Assembly: GCA_900074745.1 (NCBI GenBank)
Contig: LT598465.1
Span: 930,001-994,000 of the forward strand
Direction: 5' to 3'
DNA from: Lachancea mirantina
Lineage: Eukaryota; Ascomycota; Saccharomycetes; Saccharomycetales; Saccharomycetaceae
Length of the DNA: 64,000 nucleotides
The position numbers were made by a program, and so were the translations under genes. Shown piece by piece: positions 55,191 to 64,000 of the stretch. Positions within the stretch are counted from its first letter, which is position 1. Each line of letters starts with the position of its first letter. The notes beneath the pieces are model-generated. The model had not been told where the DNA came from, searched no databases, and was given only the letters and a program-made list of their open reading frames with translations.

Positions 55191-58100
55191 TCAAGTCGAA
55201 GTGACCTCCGCAATACTAATGAGTCTTTTAACACCAGTCAGCCAGTTTCCAGCCTCTTGGGAGTGATTGGTTGCGATTTCAACATGACATTGCATGGCCT
55301 CTTCGTATTTTTGTTCCTTCATAAAGTTAATCGTCTCTTGCAGTTTTGCAATCGTAGGAGGCGTCAAAAGATCTTGTCTCTCTAAGTGGCCGAACAAAAT
55401 GTTTAGTCTCTTATTACAGTCTTTCAATTGCTTGCTATACTCACGTGGGATCAGCGGACTGACACGCGCAAGTTCGCTTTGCAAAAACTCCACGATCGGC
55501 TCTTGGTCAGCCGGTATACCTGAAGGAGCGTTTTGAGAAGGAGTTTCAGTTAGTGAAGATTCTGCCGATGCGGGAGGTTGGCTTCCAGTAACTGGTGGAA
55601 GCTCACTGGCCGCTTGAACCGGAAGAGCTTTATTTTGCATTGAATCTAACAGGGCGTTGGCGGAATCCACCTGTTGAGAAGCATGGGTCTTTCTGTTCAT
55701 CGTCTTTGGAGGTGGTCCAACCGATGGCTTCGTGGGAGGAGGATTGCTTGTGAATCCGTTCAAGGGTGGTCCTGAACCATAAGCCATCGTTGCCGGTGTA
55801 GGAGAAACCATCGCAGCTGGTGAGGGTGCGTAAGGGTTGGACACTGGAGGAGCAGTAGAGGTTGCTACCGAAGGGGCATAAGCGTTGGCGGCTGCCGCGG
55901 GAGCCGCTGTGGTAGCTACTGGTGGGGCATAAGGATTTAGCGGTGGGGTTGGTGGCGCAATGGATTGCGAGTTCATCAATGGTGGCGCGACAGCTTTCAT
56001 AGGAGGAGTGTAAGGGTTAGAAGGTGTCGATGAGGAAGTGGCGGCAGAAGGCGGTAAAGCTTTAGTTGTGGCATTTTGTGGGGGTGGGGTGGCCACCGTG
56101 GCACTCGATGTTACTCTAGAAAGGGGTGGTGGAGGAACTGCCCGACTTGAAGGCGCCTGGGCACCAGGAACGGATGCCACTGGGTTATGGATACTCACTG
56201 GCGCTACAGAAACTGCCTTGGCACGCGTTGATTTTTCCTTCACACTCAAGGGTAAGTCATTCCATCCATCGTTAGCCTTCTTATTCAAGTGTGGAGATTG
56301 GCCAGATGGTTCGCTGGGGGGTCGGGTCATGCCGGCACCTAAATCATTGAAGCCCCTGTCTCCTAGAGGAATCACACTTGCAATTGGGTTGTAAGGCAGG
56401 CTGACTCCATTGGTAAAGTTTCCGGAAGCTGCTGCAGCGCTGGCGACAAAGCCTGTGTTCATTGCCTGAGGAGGAGCGTAAGGATTTGCCGAGGGAGCAG
56501 GGGCCGCATATGGATTTGTTTGCCCACCGAAGGCACTTGGCACTGTTACAGGGACGCTACTTGGAGCTGCCGTAACACCTCCAACCGGAGCGTACTTATT
56601 CATCGGAGTCGCCAAGTTACTTCCAGTCGCAATGTAGGAATTTTGTCTCGCAACTGAGGAAGCAGAACCGCCGATAGATGGTGTCCGCGTAGCTAAGGTA
56701 GCGGGTTGCGCAAAAGGAGAAGTAGAAACTAACCCCGGCTTAACCAAATTCGAGGCCTGATTGAAGGGGCCGGGGGCCACAGCACTTTCACTGCCATATT
56801 TATGTTTTTTAGTTTTGGCAGTAGCAGAATCGGTTTTATTGGAGGCGATCAAAACGCGCTGCTTCTCAGTTGCAACCTCTTCATTGCTTTCAGGCAGCGT
56901 CTCCAAAAACCTCAAAGCGAGGTCGAAGTTACCATTAGACGAGGTCAAGTTGACAAACTCTAGTAGTTTTGAGACGAGCTCCTGGTTGACAAATTTTGAG
57001 TCTCCCAAGGCGCTTGTCATGCGAGAGAAAACTGTGAATCTCTCAACAAATTCCGTCAAACACTCCAAATGAGCCTCGTAAACGGACGCTTTTTTGCTTC
57101 TCATTTTGGATTCCAACTCTGAAGACTCGCTGAGCCAGACAGAAGCCACTTTATCCAGAGAGTGTGCAGCGACAAACAAAATGAGCGCATCCTGGCGCTT
57201 GTCGCTGGCAAGAAGCTTGTCACCCAATTTGACGAGCAATTCATTTTTTGTCTCGGCGTCTGCTTCCAGAGTTATAACAGCCTTTGCAGCATATTTCCAT
57301 TGCTCAACGTCAAGGTTTTCAACCATGTCGATGGGATTTTGACTGGAAAAACAATATAATGTACGCGCTAGAGGTGAATCGTGGCTTCTCTTCGAAAAGT
57401 AGGCTTCCTTAACCTGCTTCTTCAAAACTTCATCGTTGGAGTCCAAGGCAATAACAAGGGACTCCAAAAGAAGATCTTTCTCCAAAGCCGTTGAAATGGC
57501 AGCTTTGTAGTTTTTGCGAAGTAAACTTTGGATAATCTCGATTGATTCGCTTTCAGCTTCGAGTTTGAAAGGGCCAGAAGGTTCGAATTTTTCATTCAAC
57601 TTGCTGAAGAAATCATCTTCCTCATTACCCTTTTTCTCGTCAGAATTCTCGTCTTCTTCATCATCGAAAGAGAGCGCTTCTTCCAAAAAAGCCTTGGGAC
57701 CATCTAGCGAAAGCTTTTCGAGCATTGTCCAATCTTCCTCGTTAACATTATCCAAACTCTGAGCAAGTCGCTTGTTGATAATTGGATTGAAATCGCTGGT
57801 TTGAAGAGCCTTATCCAACAGCGTGTTTTGTTCGATACCTGGAATAGAAGGATTGGCGATAGTAACATTTTTGCCATTCCCACTCACATAGACAAGCTTG
57901 CCGCCAAAGGCCCAACGTGCCGAAGACTTGGTCTCATACCACGCAGGAGCTTGCACTTGTGAAACTATAGGCTTTTCGGTATCTTTTTGCTCTGAAACGT
58001 TATTCCAAAAGTCAACCTCTGATTCTTGTTGTTTGGTAACCGATTCATCCAAATCTAGCGTTGTGGTCAGATCTTGCAATGTCTGTACTTCGATTTTGTT

Positions 58101-59048
58101 GTCGAAAGAGGCTGAGGCGAAAAGATCCGGCGCAGCAGGGGCGAATTTGGTCTTGAAGATCCAATTTCCGCGAGTTGGATACTGAACTAGTTTTTGGCCT
58201 TCTTCTGGATTCCACAAAACACATGTGTTATCGCGACCACTGGAAAGTAGAAGCGATTCGTCCTGTTTGCACCAGTCGAGCGAAAGCACACCCTTGTTGT
58301 GGCCATGTGACAACACGCGCAAAGGCGCGTTGGCATTTCTTAAATCCCAAACCAAAACAGAAGGATCGCTGTCGTTGCCGCTTGCCGTGGCAATTTTGGT
58401 CGAATTGTTAGGATGCCACTCGACGATAGACAGCTGGTTCTTGGTGCCTGTCACGGGCGACAAATAGCTCAGATGAATGACCTCTTTCTTGGCCTTCAAG
58501 TCCCATATCGACGCGAACCCTGAGGACCCAGCAGAAGCGAAAACGTGTGATTGGTTCTGGTTCCAAGAAAGCGAGAAGATTTCGTCGAGAGGCGTCATGG
58601 CCGTTCCGGGCACGAACGGCGAGTAATCCTCTGAGGAAACTTTATTTGCATCCCAAATGTAGATTTCGCCCTTACTGCCACCTGAAGCCAGAACATTGAC
58701 CTGTTTGGAGTTGAACTTCAAAGTCTTGACGGGAGTCGTGTGTTTGGCGATTTTGGCGACAGACGCGCGCTCTGGTGCAGAAAAAAACTCCACGGTGCCG
58801 TTTTCGAGCGCGCCTGCTATCACCTGGCTGTCGTGAGACCAGTCGAGATCATTGAATTTGGCGTCTGCACTGATCGCTGCCTCTGGTTTGGAAGAATGCG
58901 GCGACAGCAGCGACCACAGTTCCAATGTGGACTCGCTCGAAAAATCTGCGTCAATAGCCCCTGACGCGGTTCCTGTCGCCAACAACGGAGCTTTGTCATG
59001 CGACCATGCAAACGTCGCTGTGCGCGCATACTCAGCAAGCTTGACCAT
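55191..59048 (-). CDS. SEC31: COPII outer-coat subunit Sec31
   Basis: A 1285-residue COPII cage protein (S. cerevisiae 1273). Seven WD40 blades (about 1-380) include WSHD, SGRDNTCVLWNPE and FASASFDNKIEVQ. A helical ACE-type domain follows (about 440-780), then a long Pro/Ala/Ser region (about 790-1170) with repeated NPYAPP-type words that bind Sec23, then a conserved helical C-terminus (IPREYSKQLKDC, NWLTGVKRLI). Together with Sec13 it forms the outer coat of ER-derived vesicles. The frame extends 132 bases upstream to a GTG, but MVKLAEYARTATFAW at 59048 aligns with the yeast N-terminus, so I start there. Confidence 0.97.
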   Translation of the reverse strand: MVKLAEYARTATFAWSHDKAPLLATGTASGAIDADFSSESTLELWSLLSPHSSKPEAAISADAKFNDLDWSHDSQVIAGALENGTVEFFSAPERASVAKIAKHTTPVKTLKFNSKQVNVLASGGSKGEIYIWDANKVSSEDYSPFVPGTAMTPLDEIFSLSWNQNQSHVFASAGSSGFASIWDLKAKKEVIHLSYLSPVTGTKNQLSIVEWHPNNSTKIATASGNDSDPSVLVWDLRNANAPLRVLSHGHNKGVLSLDWCKQDESLLLSSGRDNTCVLWNPEEGQKLVQYPTRGNWIFKTKFAPAAPDLFASASFDNKIEVQTLQDLTTTLDLDESVTKQQESEVDFWNNVSEQKDTEKPIVSQVQAPAWYETKSSARWAFGGKLVYVSGNGKNVTIANPSIPGIEQNTLLDKALQTSDFNPIINKRLAQSLDNVNEEDWTMLEKLSLDGPKAFLEEALSFDDEEDENSDEKKGNEEDDFFSKLNEKFEPSGPFKLEAESESIEIIQSLLRKNYKAAISTALEKDLLLESLVIALDSNDEVLKKQVKEAYFSKRSHDSPLARTLYCFSSQNPIDMVENLDVEQWKYAAKAVITLEADAETKNELLVKLGDKLLASDKRQDALILFVAAHSLDKVASVWLSESSELESKMRSKKASVYEAHLECLTEFVERFTVFSRMTSALGDSKFVNQELVSKLLEFVNLTSSNGNFDLALRFLETLPESNEEVATEKQRVLIASNKTDSATAKTKKHKYGSESAVAPGPFNQASNLVKPGLVSTSPFAQPATLATRTPSIGGSASSVARQNSYIATGSNLATPMNKYAPVGGVTAAPSSVPVTVPSAFGGQTNPYAAPAPSANPYAPPQAMNTGFVASAAAASGNFTNGVSLPYNPIASVIPLGDRGFNDLGAGMTRPPSEPSGQSPHLNKKANDGWNDLPLSVKEKSTRAKAVSVAPVSIHNPVASVPGAQAPSSRAVPPPPLSRVTSSATVATPPPQNATTKALPPSAATSSSTPSNPYTPPMKAVAPPLMNSQSIAPPTPPLNPYAPPVATTAAPAAAANAYAPSVATSTAPPVSNPYAPSPAAMVSPTPATMAYGSGPPLNGFTSNPPPTKPSVGPPPKTMNRKTHASQQVDSANALLDSMQNKALPVQAASELPPVTGSQPPASAESSLTETPSQNAPSGIPADQEPIVEFLQSELARVSPLIPREYSKQLKDCNKRLNILFGHLERQDLLTPPTIAKLQETINFMKEQKYEEAMQCHVEIATNHSQEAGNWLTGVKRLISIAEVTST

Positions 59049-60422
59049 TGGCTCAATTGGCTCTTTTGATAACCGCCGTGTGCTGTTAATCACGATACGG
59101 GTTTTTGGGGGCAGAACGTCCTTGGACGGGGAAGACACCTTATATGTGTTTTTGATTTCGCCACGACGAGAACTTTTCACACGAAACTGTAGTACATCGC
59201 TACTTACGAAAATGCATTCTTGGCCAACTCTGGCCCGACTAAAATCTGTTAGGGTCAGCCACTAGTAGGTTTGATTGACTTCATAACCTAGTTTCTTGGG
59301 AAGCTCCTCATCAAAGCCTAATGGATGGTTTACTTAAAGAATCCACTTTTTATGGGCTCTTAAGTCCTACCGTTTCTCAGTCCAGTTTAGAGGTGGCGTC
59401 TGTCCCAACGTTACCCAGCCAAGGGTGCCAAACAGGTACAATCAACGAGCTTCTATCTTTGCCGGCGAGATGCTTTCTCTTACTCCTACTCTCACCTCTA
59501 TTGTAAAACCGAGTACAATAAAGGTCACGTGACCTTGATGTCAACCTTTCCATCGGCGAGTGTCCTAAAAGCAGAACCCACAAATGGCCCTAAAATCCTC
59601 TGTCTGTAGCTTCTTGTAGCGTGTTATAGTATTGATGTGGATGGTGAATGATTTATGGCGCTTCTTCATCACAACGGGGCTTGACTTTTATCACATGACC
59701 TAGACGGCAGATCAAAAGTTGCTTGCGTTGTGCATAAGCATGCAGGTTCTCGACTGCTGACGCTGGCAACGCTGTTTATATGAAATGTGTTGTCGGCAAG
59801 ATTTGGCAATAGCTTAGGACATGATATATAAAGGCAGGTTGAAGTCTTGTCCATCGATCGTTGATTTGTGTATGTGTGTTCTCGTTTTTAAGATCCTTGC
59901 GTAGTATGTTTATAGGATTTTATGATTGAAATTGCCAGATGACATTCAGATAAGAAATTGACAGCCAGCCGCTGTACATAGCTCTAATAGCTTTCTGAGC
60001 ATGGAACATTGAGTTACGCTCCGTTCCACGTGTCTCTACTGTAGCTTGTGTTTTCTTCTAGCACTTCAAAGATGGCCTGATCGTTATGGGGGTGTTCGGC
60101 AAGCGACTTGTCCTCATAGTCTACATGTAGATACATTACAGATAACATTGGTTTAGCTGAGCGCAAAATGCGTCAAATGAATCGCGAATCTGCAAGAACC
60201 CTCACTCTTACTCGATGTAAATGTGCATTGTGAATGTACCCAAAATATCACCTGCTGCCGACAAGTCACACAGCTTCACGGAGTTTGTTAAACGCGAAAC
60301 GCTCTTAAGGAAGTAACTCCAGGAATCCGAAAATTAACTCAACCAAACTTGAGTAACTACAAAACACGACGGAAACCCATTGAACCCTCTTTTGTGGATC
60401 TTAATTACCCAATTCTACAGCT
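59049..60422. promoter_or_regulatory. Divergent promoter SEC31 / COA4
   Basis: The largest gap, 1374 bases. It contains a perfect 16-base palindrome AAGGTCACGTGACCTT at 59521-59536 and an ATCACATGAC at about 59690. Short open frames in the gap show no domain. No RNA gene could be supported. Confidence 0.5.
59521..59536. promoter_or_regulatory. 16-bp CACGTG palindrome
   Basis: AAGGTCACGTGACCTT is a perfect palindrome. It shares the AAGGTCACGTGACC word with the 48-bp palindrome near RPP1. The centre is a Cbf1-type E-box. Confidence 0.7.
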
Positions 60423-60689
60423 ATGGCCCACGACAACACACAAGATCAGCAAAACCTTACCAAATACCAAGTAGAGGCGCAACAGGAGTACCAGGATCTC
60501 TTGAACGAGGCGCCCGACGAGTGGGACTCACGGATAGACAAGACGGGCTGCTTCGCAGAAAACATGGCCCTTCAGCTCTGCCACGCAGACACCAACGACT
60601 GGAGGCAGTGCTTGGGAGAAATGGCTAGCTTTAAGAAGTGCTGGGAGCAAAAAGGTAACAGAGAACGAGTGGGAACCATCGACAGGTGA
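60423..60689 (+). CDS. COA4: Twin CX9C cytochrome oxidase assembly factor, Coa4-like
   Basis: An 88-residue protein with a CHCH fold: C43-x9-C53 and C63-x9-C73, the twin CX9C pattern imported and oxidised by Mia40 in the mitochondrial intermembrane space. The DEWD...TGC lead-in and DWRQC between the pairs are features of Coa4/CHCHD8. S. cerevisiae Coa4 (YLR218C) acts in cytochrome c oxidase assembly and has a longer terminal extension. YLR216C (CPR6) is also close by here, supporting the assignment. Confidence 0.85.
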   Translation: MAHDNTQDQQNLTKYQVEAQQEYQDLLNEAPDEWDSRIDKTGCFAENMALQLCHADTNDWRQCLGEMASFKKCWEQKGNRERVGTIDR

Positions 60690-60915
60690 TTGATCTACAA
60701 TGACAGCGACTCGAGGGCGTACGATGGCCCGAAAGTCCCGACAAGAAAGGTCGCTTTTTTATTTTCATCATCTCTTCGACCTCTCCATGTTCAATGTTTA
60801 GTCCACGGCTTATTTTTTCAACTCGCGCAGTGTCAATAAGATGAGAAGCTCATTAGAACAGGGAAAACGAAACCTTCTCATTCTTGAAGTGACGTCCCTG
60901 GCTGCCATATTGGGC

Positions 60916-61605
60916 ATGAGTAGTGTGCAGAAGAGACACGGTCGCAAAAAAACGCTTCGAGGATTGCACAATGCGCTGAAGAAGCTCGCGACTCAAGCTA
61001 GAGCTCAAGATGCACCTGCTAAACAGCCCGAACGGCCATCGACGCCAGCTCAGGCTCAAACTGGCGTGGTTGATTCTACAGAACTAGTGGAAGCGCAGGA
61101 ATCTCCTCAAAATGGTGATTCCAGATCCAGCACGGGTGATGAAGCGGAGGAGTTCGTGGAAGAACGCAATGGCGTGATCTACATTATGTCCAAGGAGCGC
61201 CAACCCATTCCCAAACTTACCGACGAAGAGGTCATGAAGCGCCATAAGAGAGCTGACGAAAACATGAAGGAGGTCTGGGCTCGTCTCATCGAGAAGTACG
61301 AGTCGATGCAGGACGAGGGCGACGTGATCGATTTGAATTCTGGTGAGATTGTGGAAGACAATGGCCACGTTAGAGGTCTTGCTTCGAATGAGAATCATTA
61401 TGCTGATGAGGACCGCTATATAAGCGTCCTCAGCGACCTCTTGGACGTCGACACCACTCAAAATAACGTCTGGGGCGAAGAACAAGAATCCGACGGGGGA
61501 GAAGAGGATGAAGAAGACACGGACTACGATCACAGGCAAGCGGAAGACGACGATACAAGTGAAGATGAAGATGAAGACACAAACGAAGAAAAAGAATGGG
61601 ACTAG
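60916..61605 (+). CDS. SCM3: Centromeric histone H3 (Cse4) chaperone
   Basis: A 229-residue protein with the Scm3/HJURP core: ERNGVIYIMSKE, then IPKLTDEEVMKRHKRADENMKEVWARLI and DEGDVIDLNSGEIVEDNGHVR (read in parts, about residues 82-155). This region binds Cse4-H4 and deposits it at point centromeres. The C-terminus is a long acidic run of D and E. The frame opens at an earlier ATG (60841) that would add 25 residues; I prefer 60916 because the S. cerevisiae protein begins shortly before the RSLKNLHGALK-like segment (here KTLRGLHNALK). Position next to RPO21 and CPR6 matches YDL139C. Confidence 0.9.
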   Translation: MSSVQKRHGRKKTLRGLHNALKKLATQARAQDAPAKQPERPSTPAQAQTGVVDSTELVEAQESPQNGDSRSSTGDEAEEFVEERNGVIYIMSKERQPIPKLTDEEVMKRHKRADENMKEVWARLIEKYESMQDEGDVIDLNSGEIVEDNGHVRGLASNENHYADEDRYISVLSDLLDVDTTQNNVWGEEQESDGGEEDEEDTDYDHRQAEDDDTSEDEDEDTNEEKEWD

Positions 61606-61701
61606 CAAGAAATCAAGCGATGCAGCATCCAGTTGCCATTGTCGATGAGAGACCGGGAGCAGTTAGAGTGACTTTTAATGTGCTGGCCGTGTGGGACATT
61701 C

Positions 61702-61720
61702 AGAATTTGAAATTTCTAGT
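61702..61720 (+). promoter_or_regulatory. Heat-shock-element-like site before CPR6
   Basis: The stretch contains GAATTTGAAATTTC, in which GAAATTTC is a perfect GAAnnTTC pair with another GAA upstream. It lies about 155 bases before CPR6. CPR6 is an Hsf1 target in S. cerevisiae. Confidence 0.45.
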
Positions 61721-61870
61721 ATTTTCCACCGGTACAAATTGAAAAAAATATTTAATGGAGATTAAAAGGCTGATCGTATTCTCGATTAAAAAAGCTTCAA
61801 TTAGACAAAGCTGAATCCTTGAAGCACCGGCTGTTAACGCGTTTCATTACGCAAAGACAAATACTCAATT

Positions 61871-62983
61871 ATGGCTAGATCAAAAGTATTTTTCGACATT
61901 TCCATTGGTGGCGCTCCCAAGGGTCGTGTAGTCTTCGAACTTTACAACGATGCTGTCCCTAAGACCACAGAGAACTTTTTAAAACTATGCGAAGGCAATT
62001 GCGGTATGAGTAAAACTAAGCCAGACATTCCTCTCTGTTACAAGGGCTCAATCTTTCACAGAGTGATCAAAAATTTCATGTGCCAATTTGGGGATTTCAC
62101 GAACTTTAATGGCACAGGAGGAGAGTCCATCTACGGTGAAAAATTCGAGGATGAAAATCTTACGCTAAAGCATGACAAACCGTTTCTACTTTCTATGGCG
62201 AATGCCGGGCCCAACACAAATGGTTCACAGGCATTCATTACATGCGCGCCCACACCACACCTAGACGGAAAGCACGTAGTGTTTGGCGAAGTGATACAGG
62301 GCAAGCGGCTCGTGCGCGCGATCGAGGCTCAACCTACAGACTCTGGGGACAAGCCGGAAAGTGAGGTGAAGATTGAAGATTGTGGTGTCCTGCCGGACGA
62401 CTACGAGGTGCCAGCTGACGCCGAAAAGACTCCCACCGACGAGTTCGGGGACAACTACGAGGATCTGCTGGCCGAGGATGCCAAGGTCAACCTAGACGAC
62501 TTCTCAACGGTACTAGCTGCTATTGAGAATGTCAAAGCCATCGGAACTAAGCTGTTCAAGGAGCAAAACTACGCTGCAGCGCTCTCCAAATATCAAAAAT
62601 CTGCAAATTTGATGAAGCAGTACCAACCAGAGCATCTTCCAGACGATGAAATCTCCCAACTGGACCAACTTAAGGTTTCTGTCTTTCTGAACGTGGCCCT
62701 GTGCGGTCTTAAGACCAAGGAATACGCTACGACCTTAACTTCCTGTACGGAAGTTCTACATTCCGACAATGCAGACGACAAATCGAAGGCCAAAGCTCTC
62801 TACCGTCGTGGCTTGGCATACTACTCCATGAAAGATCCAGAAATGGCGCTGACTGACCTTGAATTCGCTACTACTTATCAGCAGAATGACGCTGCCATTT
62901 TGAAAGCCATCGCCGACGCTAGAAAACTCAAGAAAGAACAGGTCGCGAAACAAAAAAAATCCCTATCCAAAATGTTCTCATAA
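61871..62983 (+). CDS. CPR6: Cyclophilin-40 Hsp90 co-chaperone
   Basis: A 370-residue protein: an N-terminal peptidyl-prolyl isomerase domain (about 1-178) with the [15 protein letters not shown] and NGSQAFITC active-site segments, a linker, then three TPR repeats (about 215-335), and a SKMFS end. It is near-identical in length to S. cerevisiae Cpr6 (371) and closer to it than to Cpr7. The TPR domain binds the MEEVD tail of Hsp90. YLR216C is next to YLR218C (COA4) in S. cerevisiae, as it nearly is here. Confidence 0.96.
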   Translation: MARSKVFFDISIGGAPKGRVVFELYNDAVPKTTENFLKLCEGNCGMSKTKPDIPLCYKGSIFHRVIKNFMCQFGDFTNFNGTGGESIYGEKFEDENLTLKHDKPFLLSMANAGPNTNGSQAFITCAPTPHLDGKHVVFGEVIQGKRLVRAIEAQPTDSGDKPESEVKIEDCGVLPDDYEVPADAEKTPTDEFGDNYEDLLAEDAKVNLDDFSTVLAAIENVKAIGTKLFKEQNYAAALSKYQKSANLMKQYQPEHLPDDEISQLDQLKVSVFLNVALCGLKTKEYATTLTSCTEVLHSDNADDKSKAKALYRRGLAYYSMKDPEMALTDLEFATTYQQNDAAILKAIADARKLKKEQVAKQKKSLSKMFS

Positions 62984-63788
62984 CACAATCAAACCAAACT
63001 TCGCAAACGTCAATGACGCCTAGAATAGCGTGTAATCCAATATAAAGAGCCATTGATCTTCTTCGTATGTAGACGACGTTATCAGGTAGTGATTATGATT
63101 GATGGTCGAGTTACCCTCTTTTGAATTTTGAAAAATTTTCGACGGGGTGGCAAAAGATATATCGAATTTAAAGTTAAGGATTAGTTTACCAAACGTAGCA
63201 CTGAGCAAGAGCTTCGCGAGGCTTGCACGGAATCTTTTGGACGTATTAATAGCTTAAACTGCTGTTAAGGTCACAAACAAATTCGCACAGGAATATCGAA
63301 CCGTATATCCAACCGTCGGTTGAGATCCAGATTGGCATTTGTTTGTTAAGATTTTGAGCTTTCAAGCCCAGTTCCGGCGGGTTTTGAAAAAAGATTCGTT
63401 TGCGAACTGACTACCGATACCAAGGTAGTGATTAACTTGGGGGATTTCGTCGATCATCGGCTTCAGAAGAACTTGTGAGGTCACGACAAGGAAGAGGAAG
63501 AGACACGGGGAGAATTGCAGCATTCAAGAAATCAGATAGATACCAAATTCCTAACCGCACCAGAAACACTTTTCTTGTGTCTATTACAGCATTTGGAACA
63601 ATCAAAGCTCTCCAGGTTTTCTATTTTTTATCGTCGTTTTCCCGAGGATAGCTGTGCTGTTAAGCTAGCCATATCAGCTTGTCACTTCCAGCAAACCACG
63701 GTAACGTCACATAGGAGAAAAAGGATTCCAAAAATTGATTTATTATACCTTAAAAAGCTAAAAAAAGAATAAAAAATCACAATTCTTA
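62984..63788. promoter_or_regulatory. RPO21 upstream region
   Basis: An 805-base gap. An 85-codon frame at 63515-63772 has no recognisable content. No element is named with confidence. Confidence 0.4.
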
Positions 63789-64000
63789 ATGGTGGATTTT
63801 CCATATTCAAGTGCGCCATTGCGCACTGTCAAAGAAGTGCAGTTTGGGATGTTTTCGCCTGAAGAAGTTCGCGCTATTAGCGTCGCCAAAATTGAATTTC
63901 CCGAAACTATGGATGAGACCCAAATGCGCGCCAAAGTGGGCGGTTTGAACGATCCCAGGCTGGGTTCGATCGACCGTAACTACAAGTGTCAAACTTGCGG
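63789..64000 (+). CDS. RPO21: RNA polymerase II largest subunit, 5' part only
   Basis: The first 70 codons of Rpb1, cut by the window edge. It begins [19 protein letters not shown] and continues with [14 protein letters not shown]-like and [14 protein letters not shown]-like segments, reaching the first zinc-binding pair KCQTCG. These are nearly identical to S. cerevisiae Rpo21. Position beside SCM3 matches YDL139C-140C. Confidence 0.97.
   Translation, partial: MVDFPYSSAPLRTVKEVQFGMFSPEEVRAISVAKIEFPETMDETQMRAKVGGLNDPRLGSIDRNYKCQTC

Noticed and set aside
56798-56808. ATTTATGTTTT, an exact match to the yeast replication-origin core
   Set aside because: It lies inside SEC31 coding sequence, and an 11-base degenerate match is expected by chance in 64 kb.
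59689-59700. CDEI-like ATCACATGAC (and other RTCACRTG sites) as a centromere
   Set aside because: No AT-rich CDEII of suitable length and no CDEIII with a central CCGAA follows any of them; known synteny does not place a centromere here.

Overview
The window looks like nuclear DNA of a budding yeast (Saccharomycetaceae) whose lineage did not pass through the whole-genome duplication (WGD). Genes are compact and mostly intronless. The three introns carry a TACTAAC-type branch site, and nearly every gene has a recognisable Saccharomyces cerevisiae counterpart. The decisive clue is gene order. Genes that S. cerevisiae splits between two sister blocks (YDL124-YDL140 and YDL174-YDL195) are interleaved here in one colinear series. 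Ohnolog pairs such as AIR1/AIR2, PCL2/PCL9, STF1/INH1, LYS20/LYS21, PPH21/PPH22, RPL35A/B, RPL41A/B and SNF3/RGT2 are each one gene. A Lachancea-like species is my best guess but is not proven. S. cerevisiae names come from recalled protein similarity and gene order, not from a search.

Layout. 0.6-5.6 kb: RCI37, THS1, AIR1/2 (the YIL077C-YIL079C neighbourhood). 6.2-9.9 kb: YDL124W-like aldo-keto reductase, YDL177C-like and GID12, a block that appears inverted relative to S. cerevisiae. 10-20.5 kb: DLD2-type dehydrogenase, HNT1 (intron), CDC48, PCL2/9 cyclin, VCX1 and a YDL180W-position membrane protein. 21.2-25.5 kb: an unusually GC-rich stretch with a YDL129W-position protein, ribosomal stalk gene RPP1 (intron), STF1/INH1 and a U5-40K-like WD40 gene with no S. 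cerevisiae counterpart. 25.6-33 kb: LYS20/21, CDC53, SRF1 and a YDL183C-like mitochondrial protein. 33.9-39.1 kb: RPL41, VMA1 with an in-frame 384-residue intein, and a YDL186W-position ORF. 40-46.9 kb: PP2A catalytic subunit, a ureidoimidazoline (OHCU) decarboxylase absent from S. cerevisiae, RDI1, RBS1, UFD2. 47.1-59 kb: RPL35 (intron after the ATG), two tandem ARF genes, NUS1, SNF3/RGT2, SEC31. 60.4-64 kb: COA4, SCM3, CPR6 and the 5' end of RPO21.

The neighbours mostly do unrelated housekeeping work: secretion, ubiquitin-proteasome function (CDC48, UFD2, CDC53, GID12), translation and mitochondria. Functional links are local. Several promoters carry sites matching known S. cerevisiae regulation: SBF-type sites before the cyclin, an Rpn4/PACE site before CDC48, Gcn4 sites before LYS21 and a heat-shock-like element before CPR6.

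No tRNA, rRNA, transposon, virus-like element, centromere or CRISPR array could be supported. The most interesting items are the shortened VMA1 intein, the tandem ARF pair with a gene-conversion footprint, the GC-rich promoter with repeated GTGCAC motifs and a nearby 48-bp palindrome, and two ancestral genes (U5-40K, OHCU decarboxylase) lost in S. cerevisiae.
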